From NCBI GenBank assembly GCA_014859965.1, contig JACZKQ010000089.1, positions 124,001-188,000 on the forward strand: a stretch of DNA of 64,000 nucleotides, read 5' to 3'. Made by a program: the position numbers and the translations under genes. The stretch is from Phycisphaerae bacterium. Its GTDB lineage: Bacteria > Planctomycetota > Phycisphaerae > Sedimentisphaerales > Anaerohalosphaeraceae. Every line of letters begins with the position of its first letter. The stretch's first letter is position 1. This document shows positions 55,842 to 64,000 of the stretch, piece by piece. The notes below the pieces were generated by a model. It did no database searches. It was not told the DNA's origin and was given only the letters and a program-made list of their open reading frames with translations.

Positions 55842-56075
55842 ATGTCCAGGTTAAGCGGATTCGGTTGGTTTTGTCTGATACTTATGATGATTGGGGGGAT
55901 CAATTGGGGGCTCATCGGGTTCTTCAACTATAACGTTGTTGCTGCACTGTTCGGCGCGGGTCTGGAGCGTTTGATCTACGTGCTTGTGGGACTTGCGACA
56001 CTATGGATCATCGGCGAAGCGGCCTATAGAAGCAGCGAAAGACATGGCGAGATGGGCAGGGCTCACCCCGTGTAA
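55842..56075 (+). CDS. DUF378 family small membrane protein
   Basis: The 77-residue protein has two membrane helices separated by a short loop, with the family signature GGINWGLIGFFNYNVVAALFG. Function is unknown. GGAGG lies 9 nt upstream of the ATG. A strong hairpin follows the gene. Confidence 0.9.
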   Translation: MSRLSGFGWFCLILMMIGGINWGLIGFFNYNVVAALFGAGLERLIYVLVGLATLWIIGEAAYRSSERHGEMGRAHPV

Positions 56076-56118
56076 AAAGCCGCCAACAATATCACCCGCC
56101 CGAAACAGCAAAGTACAC

Positions 56119-56145
56119 GGGCGCCTTCAAAAGGCGCCCTCTTTA
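56119..56145 (+). terminator. Hairpin terminator shared with the end of the TlpA-like gene
   Basis: GGGCGCCTT (56119-56127), a CAA loop and AAGGCGCCC (56131-56139) form a 9-bp stem followed by TCTTTAATTT on the plus strand. The stop codon of the minus-strand TlpA-like gene (56127-56129) lies in the loop region. Confidence 0.75.
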
Positions 56146-56786
56146 ATTTCAAGAGGCTCACCGTTTGCATTCACAATCGCCAGGCTTTCCTCGAATGATA
56201 TCAAGCCGACGGCGACGAGCTTAATCTTTCCCTCGGCGTCAATGAAAAATGTCGTCGGTATGCCCTGAACGCCTGCAAACGGCTGGGGCAGGTCCGAGCT
56301 GATCGTTGCGACCGTGTAGTTCATCTCGTTTTCCTTGACAAACGACTGCAACTCGTCCGCCGGCTCGTTCGAGACCGCCAGAATCGCAAGTTCGTCCTGC
56401 CCAACTGCGTCACGCAGTGCGATCAGATGCGGAATTTCGGTCCTGCAGGCGGGGCACCACGTGGCCCAGAAGACCACCATGACCTCTCTGCCGCGGTAGT
56501 CGCTGAGCTTGTGCTCTTTGCCGTCAATCCCCATAACGACCAGGTCGCCCGCCTCCCTGCCCATCCAGGGCCTGAAATCCAGGTCCCACGTCTTGCGGCC
56601 TGCGACCACTTTGGCGATTTCATCGTCGAGCTGCAATACAGTCTCCGCCTCCGAGCTTGCCTCGTCGGCTTGCTCCGCCTGCCCGCCGGGCATTTCGCCG
56701 CGAAACAGAGTGTAGGCGAGAACCGCCAATACACCCGCCCCGATCAAAACCCCGATCCACAATCCCGCTCTATTGTCCTGTCCCAT
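56127..56786 (-). CDS. TlpA/ResA-type thioredoxin-like protein
   Basis: The 219-residue protein has an N-terminal membrane anchor (about 8-27), an acidic linker and a thioredoxin fold with WCPAC (Cys111, Cys114) and a cis-proline IPTTFF segment. It should reduce disulfides outside the cytoplasm. It follows the DsbD-like gene by 18 nt, which would feed it electrons. Its final codons form one arm of a terminator hairpin. Confidence 0.9.
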   Translation of the reverse strand: MGQDNRAGLWIGVLIGAGVLAVLAYTLFRGEMPGGQAEQADEASSEAETVLQLDDEIAKVVAGRKTWDLDFRPWMGREAGDLVVMGIDGKEHKLSDYRGREVMVVFWATWCPACRTEIPHLIALRDAVGQDELAILAVSNEPADELQSFVKENEMNYTVATISSDLPQPFAGVQGIPTTFFIDAEGKIKLVAVGLISFEESLAIVNANGEPLEIKEGAF

Positions 56787-56804
56787 TGTCGCCTACCTTT
56801 CCGT

Positions 56805-58625
56805 CTATTTTCGTTCGCTCTCTTTGGCGTCGGGCAACTGCTCCAGCGCTTCCTTCAGCGGCTCGCCGATGCGTACACCATGCAGTCGAACCGGCTCCTC
56901 CCCGTCCGGCAGCAGCAGGATCGTTACCGGGACTCCCGGCTCGTGATAAACGTTCTTCAGATCGACCGCGGCTGGATAATCCCGCAGGGTCGTATCCGCC
57001 CGAACAGCCAAGACACCCTTCTGTTTCAACAGGTCCGCAATATCCTGTCGTTCATAAACCGTCTTCTCCACCACCTTGCAGGTCAGGCACCAGTCCGCCA
57101 TGAACTCCAGCAGGGCGGGCCGCCCCTCAGAAACCGCCCTTTCGATCCGGGCCGCATCGTACGCGTGCCAGTCAATTGCTTTCTGTTCGGGACGAAACAA
57201 TCCGACACCTGCCGCCAAAGCAATTCCGAAGGCGGCGCTCCTCACGAACCACTTCTTCAGCGGCGGCGTTTCATAGCTCACCCACGCGCCCCACATCCAG
57301 ATGCTGAATGCGACCACAACTGCGAAATAGAGTGTGGCGACCTTTTGAGCGTCCGGCAGGCCCGACAGCAGTTTGACTGCAATCACCAGCAATACAAAAC
57401 CCAGCCCCTGTTTGAGCAGTTCCATCCACCGGCCGGGCTTCGGGATCGCCTGCAAAAGTCCGGGCATGGCGGTCAGCACCAGGTAAGGCGCCGCCATACC
57501 GACGCCAATCAGCAGAATCGCCGCCGTACTGAGCGCCAGCGGCTGAGTCTGTGCCCAGGCGAACGCCGCGGTCAGAATGGCGAAGCTGCACGGCGTCGCC
57601 AGCAGCGCAGCGAGGAACCCCATTGCGACCGAGCCGGCAAAGCCCTTGCCCCCCTGGGCCCGGCCGGTGATGGAGGATGGCACGCCGATGCCGAACAGTC
57701 CGAACATGAACAGGCCCAGAACCACCATCAGTATCACCATGCCGATGAGAAAGACGGGATTGCGGAAATGGTCGCCCCACTGGAAAACCGTGCCGAAACT
57801 CACCCGCAGCACGATGTTCGCAGCGGCAATCGCCACGAAAAACAATACAATGCCAGCGCAGAATGCAAGGCCCAGCACCACGCTGCGTGCGCGGCTATGG
57901 CGCGACTGCTCCAGCAGCCGCATTACAATGATCGGCAGTACCGGCCAGACACAGGGCATCAGGTTTAAAATCAGGCCCGCAAGCAACGCAAGCGGCAGCG
58001 CCACCCATGCCGCCAGCGACTGTTGCGAATCGATCGTCTGCGAGGTTTTCAGGCCTCCCGCCCCCTCCCGGGGCAACTGAAAAGCGGGCGAGTCCATGGG
58101 CGCACCCGGCGACACAGGAACCTGCACCCGCAGCTTTTCGAAAGCGGGCCGCATGCACAGGCTTTCAGAGCAAATCGCACCATCGATACCTATCACAATC
58201 TGCGCCGAATCCGCAGCGTATGCATCGACCGTAAACGGCTGATAGACAACGAATTCGCCCCCGTAAGCCTGCAACCGCTGTCCGGAAGACTCATCGAAGT
58301 ACGGCGTCGACGGCGGAAAAACCGGTTCGCCAAATGTTATGCCCTCGCCTTGTGGTTTTATCTTGAGATCCATGCCCCCCGGAGCGGTCGCGGGATCCGC
58401 GTAGAAATGCCACGGATCCTTTAACTTGAATTTCAGGGCAATCGCCGACTCGGCCGCGGGGCGCACCACATCATGCTGCGGCGTGCCGTCGATGGTGACA
58501 ATATCCTGGTATGCCACGCGATCCTGCGGCCCTCCCTCCGCCTGGCCCAATGCCGTCGCAGCCGATCCGGTCAGCAGCAGAATTGTCGTTATCAAGATAT
58601 AAGGAGCCGTATTTTTTGCCATCAT
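56805..58625 (-). CDS. DsbD-type thiol:disulfide interchange protein
   Basis: The 606-residue protein has a signal peptide, an N-terminal alpha domain (about 30-175, with CSESLC at 152-157), an eight-helix membrane part with paired cysteines in NLMPCVWP (Cys225) and ATPCSF (Cys346), and a C-terminal thioredoxin domain with WCLTC (Cys513, Cys516). It passes electrons from cytosolic thioredoxin across the membrane. It is the first gene of the pair with the TlpA-like protein. Confidence 0.93.
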   Translation of the reverse strand: MMAKNTAPYILITTILLLTGSAATALGQAEGGPQDRVAYQDIVTIDGTPQHDVVRPAAESAIALKFKLKDPWHFYADPATAPGGMDLKIKPQGEGITFGEPVFPPSTPYFDESSGQRLQAYGGEFVVYQPFTVDAYAADSAQIVIGIDGAICSESLCMRPAFEKLRVQVPVSPGAPMDSPAFQLPREGAGGLKTSQTIDSQQSLAAWVALPLALLAGLILNLMPCVWPVLPIIVMRLLEQSRHSRARSVVLGLAFCAGIVLFFVAIAAANIVLRVSFGTVFQWGDHFRNPVFLIGMVILMVVLGLFMFGLFGIGVPSSITGRAQGGKGFAGSVAMGFLAALLATPCSFAILTAAFAWAQTQPLALSTAAILLIGVGMAAPYLVLTAMPGLLQAIPKPGRWMELLKQGLGFVLLVIAVKLLSGLPDAQKVATLYFAVVVAFSIWMWGAWVSYETPPLKKWFVRSAAFGIALAAGVGLFRPEQKAIDWHAYDAARIERAVSEGRPALLEFMADWCLTCKVVEKTVYERQDIADLLKQKGVLAVRADTTLRDYPAAVDLKNVYHEPGVPVTILLLPDGEEPVRLHGVRIGEPLKEALEQLPDAKESERK

Positions 58626-58755
58626 TCTCTCGCAAACGATCAGAGTTCAAATCCGCCACAAGGACAGGCCGATAGTCCGATGTGCAGTTGCGTTTGTATA
58701 CGTGCCATGACCCGAATCCGTTCCGGTAATTTGCGAAAACAGAAATGAGCCTTTG

Positions 58756-60300
58756 TCAGCTTTGGGACAGGGGCCGCCACTTTCGGCCGTCGCCCTCAAT
58801 CAGTGCATCGGCCTGAGGAAAACTTTCTGCGCCGGCCGGGTACTCGAACGGAATAAGGGTCCCTGCTGCGAAATTGTCCAGCACCGGCTGAATCAATGCC
58901 CACGCAACCTGCACGTCGTCCTGCCTGGTGAAAAGGGTCTGATCACCCACCATACAGTCCAGGAGCAACCGCTCGTAGGCCTCCGGTGCGTCCGTTCCAA
59001 AAACGTCAGCGTAGTTAAAGTTCAGCGTCAACGTGCTCATGCACGTCTTCGAACCGGGCCGTTTCGCCTGAAAACTCAGGTTGATCCCCTCGTTCGGCTG
59101 AATCTTAAGCACCAGTACATTGGCAGGCATATCGTCGAGCCCGATCCCGGCGAACATCGAGTGGGGCACCGTTTTGAACACAATAGCGATATCCGTAACG
59201 CGTTTTGCCAACCGCTTTCCGGTCCGTAGATAAAAGGGTATGCCTTTCCATCGCCAGTTGTCCACAAACACCCGTGCGGCCGCGTAGGTCTCCGTCATGG
59301 ACTCGGCAGGGATATTCTCCTCCTCGCGGTAGCCGCACACCGGTCCGCCGTCCACATCGCCGGCGGCATACTGCCCCGTAACGATTCTCCGGTCATAAGG
59401 CTTCACCTCCAGCGGGCGTACGGACTTGAGCAGTTTGACCTTTTCATCACGGATCGCATCGGCATCGAACGATGCAGGCGGCTCCATGGCGACCAGCGAC
59501 AGCATGCCCAGCATGTGATTTTGGAACATGTCGCGAAGTGCGCCGGACTTGTCGTAGTAGCCGGCACGATGCTCCACGCCCAGCGACTCGGCAATGGTGA
59601 TCTGCACGTGGTCGACATAATTGCGATTCCAGATCGGCTCAAAAATGGCGTTGGCGAACCGAAACATGAGAATATTCTGAACCGTTTCCTTGCCCAGGTA
59701 ATGATCGATCCGGTATATCTGCCGCTCTTCGAAATATTGTTGGATCTGATCGTTCAGGGCAATGGCGCTTTTCAAGTCGCGTCCAAATGGCTTTTCGATA
59801 ACAAGCCGGGCCCGCTCCTCACATTCGGGCATGCCTCGACAGGACAACTTGGCCTTGCCCAACTGCTCGGCGATGGCACCATAGAGACCCGGCGGCACAG
59901 CAAGATAAAAGATGTGACAGCCGCCGGTGGCGTGCAGGCAATCCAGCCGGGCGAGTCGATCGCCGATGGTTTCGTAAAACGCCGGATCGTCATAGGATCC
60001 GCTCACAAAATAGAACTTATCGAGAAAGGCCGAGGTCTTTTCTGGCGGAATGCCCTTATCGGAGATGGATTCGGCGGCGATTTTGCGAAATTCGTCATCG
60101 GATAATTCAGTTCGCCCGCATCCGACAAAATAAAACTCCTCGGCGAGAAGCTGCCGCTTCTGCAGTTCGAACAAACTGGCCAGCAGCTTTCGGCGCGTCA
60201 GATCGCCCGAGGCGCCGAATACGACCATGCCGCAGGGGCGCCCCGGCGTCTCACCGCACAACAGTTCCTGTCTACTGATCGACGGCTGAATCTCCGGCAT
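58756..60300 (-). CDS. zwf: Glucose-6-phosphate 1-dehydrogenase
   Basis: The 514-residue enzyme makes NADPH at the entry to the pentose phosphate pathway. It has [12 protein letters not shown] (nucleotide site), the active-site [13 protein letters not shown] and the late [10 protein letters not shown] segment. AGGAG lies 7 nt upstream of ATG at 60300, so the start is firm and the gene overlaps the preceding YyaL-type gene by 29 nt. Confidence 0.98.
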   Translation of the reverse strand: MPEIQPSISRQELLCGETPGRPCGMVVFGASGDLTRRKLLASLFELQKRQLLAEEFYFVGCGRTELSDDEFRKIAAESISDKGIPPEKTSAFLDKFYFVSGSYDDPAFYETIGDRLARLDCLHATGGCHIFYLAVPPGLYGAIAEQLGKAKLSCRGMPECEERARLVIEKPFGRDLKSAIALNDQIQQYFEERQIYRIDHYLGKETVQNILMFRFANAIFEPIWNRNYVDHVQITIAESLGVEHRAGYYDKSGALRDMFQNHMLGMLSLVAMEPPASFDADAIRDEKVKLLKSVRPLEVKPYDRRIVTGQYAAGDVDGGPVCGYREEENIPAESMTETYAAARVFVDNWRWKGIPFYLRTGKRLAKRVTDIAIVFKTVPHSMFAGIGLDDMPANVLVLKIQPNEGINLSFQAKRPGSKTCMSTLTLNFNYADVFGTDAPEAYERLLLDCMVGDQTLFTRQDDVQVAWALIQPVLDNFAAGTLIPFEYPAGAESFPQADALIEGDGRKWRPLSQS

Positions 60301-62404
60301 TCTTTGTCTCCTTGAGGGGTTCTTCGACGCTTTTCAATGTTTGCTTTAGCTCAGCGAGCCCTATTATCGGTCGCCGACAGGCATAATTCTCACACAAGTA
60401 AGCGGCCGGCCGGCCTTCAACCGCCTTCTGGTTCTCCAGAAAAGGGGCGATCCGTTCGATTTCGGCGGCGGCCGGGCCCTCGGGGTGAAACAGCCGAATC
60501 GTCGCCGGCACATACGTCCGCCCGATGAGCCGCAGCATCTCGCTTGTCTCCTCGGCGTTCGGGTCGCCGGCAATGACAATCTCGCGGCGAGGCCCAAAAT
60601 AGTAATCCAGCGCGACAAGCATGTCCGTTAATGCCGCCGGAAAAGCGGTCAGGCGTCCGGAGAACGCCTTCAGCGTCTTTTCGCCGGCTTCACCCAGACG
60701 GTCCTCGGTCGTAATCTGTGACAGTCGCAACAAGACCTCGGCGGCTATCGAATTGCCCCCGGGCACCGCGCCGTCGTATGCAGACTTCGTCCGTACAACG
60801 AGCGCCTCGGCGTCCTGACCTGTCAGGTAAAAGCCCCCCTCGCCATCGTCGAACAAATCGAGCATCGCCTCGGCAAGAGACCTCGCCTCGGCAAGCCACT
60901 TTGGATCAAAGTCTGCCTCGTACAAATCGAGCAGAGCCTTGATCATGAACGCGTAGTCGTCCAGGAAAGCGAGTCCCACGGGCTGCCCTTTGGCATAGAG
61001 CCGCCGAAGTCGCCCCTTTGTCCGCAGGGTCGACAGCACAAACTGCGCACTTCGCTCGGCGGCATGGGTATACCTGTCATCTGCCAGCGTGCGTCCACCC
61101 ATCGCCAGAGCGCCGATCATGAGGCCGTTCCATCCGGCGATGACCTTCTCGTCCCGATGCGGCCGGGGGCGCTTGCTCCGGACCTGCAGAAGCGTCTGTC
61201 GCGCCGAGTGCAGCAGTTCTTCCGTCCCGGCAGCGGTCAGACCATGCTTTTCGGCGACCTCTTCGAGCGACATCTTCATACTCAGGATCGTCTTGCCCTC
61301 TTCGCAATTTCCACCTTCGGTCACGCCGTAGAAATCCATAAACGGTTTTGCCTGTTCGGCGGGCAGCAGCCGCGTGATTTCGTCAGGCGTCCACAGATAA
61401 AACGTACCCTCGCGGCCTTCGCTGTCGGCATCTTCGGCACTGTAGAAGCCGCCGGCGGCATCGGTCATTTCGCCAAGTACGTAGTCCATGGTCCGGCGCG
61501 CCACCTGCGCATACGCATCTCGACCGGTGATCTGAAAGGCTTCCAGATACGCCCGAGTGAGCAGCGCCTGATCATAGAGCATCTTCTCAAAATGTGGAAC
61601 GAGCCATGAGGCATCGACCGAATAGCGGTGGAAGCCGCCGCCGAGATGGTCATGAATACCCCCGCCGGCCATGGCGTCAAGCGTCGTCGTGACCATCTGA
61701 AGAGTTTTTCGGTTCCCGGTGCGGCCGTAGCGGGTCATCAGGAACGACAGGTTGCCGGCCTGGGGAAACTTCGGCGCTTCCGAGAAGCCGCCGTGGACAC
61801 TGTCGAAGGCTCGTTCGAAATATTTTTCGGCCTTGCTGAAAACTTCCGCTGAAAGCGGCTGCGGGTCCTGCGAGTCGTCAAGGCCGGCAAGCGCCCGTGT
61901 CATCTCACCGGCGGATTTGAGCAGTTCCTCCCGGCGATTTTTCCATGCGTCGGCAATCGCACGCAGGATTCTTGCGAAGCCGGGCCTGCCCATGCGGTCG
62001 TCCGGCGGATAATAGGTGCCGCCGTAAAAAGGCTTGGCGTCAGGCGTCAGGAAAATCGAAAGGGGCCAGCCTCCGCTGCCCGTCATCATCTGCACTGCAT
62101 TCATATACACGTCGTCCACGTCCGGACGCTGCTCGCGGTCGACCTTGATCGCGACGAAGTGCTCATTCAAAATATCGGCAATCCGCTCGCTCTCGAAGCT
62201 CTCGTGAGCCATGACGTGGCACCAGTGGCAGGTCGAGTAACCGATGGAAAGGAAAATCGGCCGGTCCAGTTCCTTTGCGGCCGCCAATGCCTCTTCACCC
62301 CACGGGTACCAGTCGACCGGATTGTCGGCATGCTGCAGCAGATAAGGGCTCGTTTCATCGATGAGCCGGTTCGTGCGTTTATGTTCGCTCGTTTTCGGCG
62401 ACAT
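60272..62404 (-). CDS. YyaL/SPATA20-type thioredoxin-domain protein
   Basis: The 710-residue protein starts with a thioredoxin-like domain having CHWC in [14 protein letters not shown] (about residues 46-60). A long alpha/alpha-barrel region follows, with [18 protein letters not shown] and [11 protein letters not shown], as in N-acyl-glucosamine epimerase folds. The family is widespread, with unclear function. AAGGAGG lies 7 nt upstream of the ATG. The azoR stop is 49 nt upstream and zwf overlaps downstream, so three genes likely share a transcript. Confidence 0.92.
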   Translation of the reverse strand: MSPKTSEHKRTNRLIDETSPYLLQHADNPVDWYPWGEEALAAAKELDRPIFLSIGYSTCHWCHVMAHESFESERIADILNEHFVAIKVDREQRPDVDDVYMNAVQMMTGSGGWPLSIFLTPDAKPFYGGTYYPPDDRMGRPGFARILRAIADAWKNRREELLKSAGEMTRALAGLDDSQDPQPLSAEVFSKAEKYFERAFDSVHGGFSEAPKFPQAGNLSFLMTRYGRTGNRKTLQMVTTTLDAMAGGGIHDHLGGGFHRYSVDASWLVPHFEKMLYDQALLTRAYLEAFQITGRDAYAQVARRTMDYVLGEMTDAAGGFYSAEDADSEGREGTFYLWTPDEITRLLPAEQAKPFMDFYGVTEGGNCEEGKTILSMKMSLEEVAEKHGLTAAGTEELLHSARQTLLQVRSKRPRPHRDEKVIAGWNGLMIGALAMGGRTLADDRYTHAAERSAQFVLSTLRTKGRLRRLYAKGQPVGLAFLDDYAFMIKALLDLYEADFDPKWLAEARSLAEAMLDLFDDGEGGFYLTGQDAEALVVRTKSAYDGAVPGGNSIAAEVLLRLSQITTEDRLGEAGEKTLKAFSGRLTAFPAALTDMLVALDYYFGPRREIVIAGDPNAEETSEMLRLIGRTYVPATIRLFHPEGPAAAEIERIAPFLENQKAVEGRPAAYLCENYACRRPIIGLAELKQTLKSVEEPLKETKNAGDSAVDQ

Positions 62405-62453
62405 TTTTCTTCCTCCTTTACTCTGCTCCCGTGACAGCAACGCCGGGGCGGGA

Positions 62454-63086
62454 CTAAAAGGCCGGCGCCAGTTGTCTCGCCCGGTCGATGCCCTGCTCAA
62501 GAACCTGCTTTGCCGTTGCCTCTCCGCCTTGAAGCGTTGGCTCAACCACGACGGGCCTGATATCGGTGAAACCCATAAAAGGGAAGATGACTTCAATGTA
62601 CTTCTTTTGATAATCGAGGGCGTCCGAGCCGGTTCCCTCGCCATATGCGCCGCCACGGGCATAAGCGACGAACAGCGGACGGCCCGTGATGAGTCCCTTA
62701 TAACCCTCCTCAGGGCTGTAGGTAAACGCATACCCGGGCTGAACCAATATGTCGATATACTGCTTAAGGCGATACGAGATGCCGAAATTCCACATGGGCA
62801 CCGCAAGCACATACTTATCCGCCGATTTGAAATGCTCGATCAACTCCTCGACGCGCCTCCAGGCCTTCAGCTCGGCGTCCGTATGTTCCTTGCCGTGCAT
62901 GATAGTATACTTGGCCTGCACTGTCAGCCCATCAAACGACGGCAGGTCGGCCTCGAAGAGATCGAACACTTCGATTTCGTCGTCGGGGTGATGTTTTTTG
63001 TATTCGGCAATGAAGGCGTCCGCAACCGCAATGGACTTGGACCGACCGCCTCGCGGCGAGGCTTTAATGTAGAGTACTCTGCTCAT
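62454..63086 (-). CDS. azoR: FMN-dependent NADH-azoreductase
   Basis: The 210-residue flavodoxin-like protein begins [19 protein letters not shown], the phosphate loop for FMN, and has [16 protein letters not shown], the AzoR signature. It reduces quinones or azo compounds with NAD(P)H. AGAGGAG lies just before ATG at 63086. Its position ahead of a thioredoxin-domain gene and zwf suggests a redox-related unit. Confidence 0.93.
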   Translation of the reverse strand: MSRVLYIKASPRGGRSKSIAVADAFIAEYKKHHPDDEIEVFDLFEADLPSFDGLTVQAKYTIMHGKEHTDAELKAWRRVEELIEHFKSADKYVLAVPMWNFGISYRLKQYIDILVQPGYAFTYSPEEGYKGLITGRPLFVAYARGGAYGEGTGSDALDYQKKYIEVIFPFMGFTDIRPVVVEPTLQGGEATAKQVLEQGIDRARQLAPAF

Positions 63087-63149
63087 GATTTCTCCTCTCT
63101 GAATGGGCGTTTGCCCGTCCTGCATTTTTTCCGCAACAACTCTGTGTTT

Positions 63150-63586
63150 CGATTATTACCTTGGCACTTTGCGCCTCCTGGCCCCTCTTGTCGACCTTCT
63201 GCGACATTATCGTGACCGTTATGACGCGCCGCGCTGGTTCATCAGCTCAACATCTTCCATTCAGGGAATGTCGGCGAATCGGCCTGTCCGCATGAAGTAC
63301 TCCCTGCGGAGAAAGATCGGCTGATCGCCGAATGGTACTCGACAAAGCCTGTGGAAGTTGGAAATCGCGGCGATCCATTGTATGGACGCCCTACGGCTGT
63401 CGATTCCGAGGTTGAAGGCGCCGCCTACCGCCGTCTCCACGAATCCTGTTAATGCTGCTGCCGGCCGGATATCCGTCTGTGACGATAATCTGCGCCCGAT
63501 CACCGCCCTCGGTCGCGCACATGCTCAATCAGGCCGTTTATAGCGTCCCCTTCATTCAAAGCGGGCACGACAACTGAAAGCGACAT
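63150..63586 (-). pseudogene. Decayed family-2 glycosyltransferase
   Basis: Fragments of one protein lie in three frames. ATG at 63586 gives MSLSVVVPALNEGDAINGL, a GT2 start, ending at TGA 63500-63502. A shifted frame then gives DRAQIIVTDG, matching the next conserved strand. A third gives GGAFNLGID and PFGDQPIFLRREYFMRTGRF, halted by TGA at 63261-63263, after which MEDVEL resumes in the same frame. About 100 central residues appear deleted. It resembles GT2 enzymes of the TIGR04283 type. Frameshifts, an internal deletion and a nonsense codon all point to loss of function. Confidence 0.75.
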
Positions 63587-63697
63587 TCCATGATCGCTGC
63601 CCGCCGAACAGCCGTCGCCGCTGCGCCTGTCTGCCGTCGCATTTCCTGCTTCCTGCCCGGTACGCCCGCGGCGGCAGGTCCGCGGCGCGCCGCCTCG

Positions 63698-64000
63698 TTA
63701 CGCCGAAGCGGTCAGTTCCCTGAGCTTGTTCGTCAAGGTCGCGATATGGCTGAGTTCTTCGGCGATAATTTTTTCGACCTTTTCAAGACTTGCGGCGCTG
63801 GTCACAAGCGATTTCAATCCGGAATAGAACACGACCGAGTCCTTTTCGGCCTTGATCGCGATACGGACGATCTCTTCGATATCCTCTTGACCGGTAAGCT
63901 CCAGGGTCGGGCTTTTCTTGCCTTCGCTGCCGTGACTGTCCGCCATCGCGTCGAGGTAAAGAGCGGCCTCATTGTCCGGATCATAGGTCATCGCTTCGCG
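63698..64000 (-). CDS. Rubrerythrin-like/ferritin-like protein (partial, 5' end off window)
   Basis: The last 100 codons of a gene that enters from the right edge. The ATG at 63989-63991 is internal, since the frame stays open to the edge. The visible part is mostly helical with EAALYLDAMADSH and, later, EKDSVVFYSGL and EELSHIATL, which fit the third and fourth helices of a ferritin-like diiron fold. Metal ligands of the first helices are outside the window. Confidence 0.72.
   Translation of the reverse strand, partial: REAMTYDPDNEAALYLDAMADSHGSEGKKSPTLELTGQEDIEEIVRIAIKAEKDSVVFYSGLKSLVTSAASLEKVEKIIAEELSHIATLTNKLRELTASA

Overview
The window carries the main translation and transcription supercluster of a bacterium, flanked by housekeeping and accessory genes. 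No rRNA, CRISPR array, insertion sequence or prophage gene was seen. The lineage is inferred: a moderately GC-rich bacterium whose gene mix fits Planctomycetota, perhaps Phycisphaerae. That mix includes a Tat-exported Gfo/Idh/MocA oxidoreductase, an FHA-GAF protein, a GH127 (DUF1680) glycosidase with accessory domains, an HU-like protein of the PGLxKL type, and a ribosomal operon without rpmD.

Layout. 1-1803 (minus): a LolD-like ABC ATPase cut by the window edge and a GT4 glycosyltransferase. 2010-2882 (plus): an FHA-GAF protein. 3036-9873 (minus): an exported degradative cassette of GH127 glycosidase, a tandem-duplicated metallopeptidase-like protein and an S9 prolyl oligopeptidase. 10117-13492 (plus): a radical SAM protein, an HU-like protein and a Gfo/Idh/MocA oxidoreductase, each behind its own recognisable promoter. 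13636-47857 (minus): tRNA-Thr, tuf, rpmG, tRNA-Trp, secE, nusG, rplKAJL, rpoBC, rpsLG, fusA, then the S10, spc and alpha gene sets, a HIT protein and the initiator tRNA, 44 protein genes and 3 tRNAs in all. 48248-48805 (minus): a CsgG-like lipoprotein. 49216-54857 (plus): obgE, coaX, an mnmE-like GTPase and mutS in overlapping or closely spaced order. 54970-56075: a CHRD-like exported protein and a small DUF378 membrane protein. 56127-64000 (minus): a DsbD/TlpA thiol redox pair, zwf, a YyaL-type thioredoxin-domain protein, azoR, a decayed glycosyltransferase and the end of a rubrerythrin-like gene.

Within the supercluster, visible signals divide it into transcription units. A hairpin with a T-run follows tuf (46253-46284), another lies between rpsG and fusA (33109-33147), and a third ends the cluster after the initiator tRNA (13636-13671). 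A near-consensus promoter has its -35 box laid over the fusA stop codon (30924-30952) and should drive the S10-spc-alpha block through a leader of about 360 nt that holds a possible attenuator.

The most unusual observations are an L22 with a roughly 70-residue N-terminal helix-turn-helix-like extension, an MnmE-like GTPase without the C-terminal CxGK motif, a metallopeptidase-like protein whose second half has lost its HExxH motif, and a glycosyltransferase pseudogene readable across three frames. No wholly new multi-gene system was recognised. All functional calls come from reading motifs and gene order; no database search was run.
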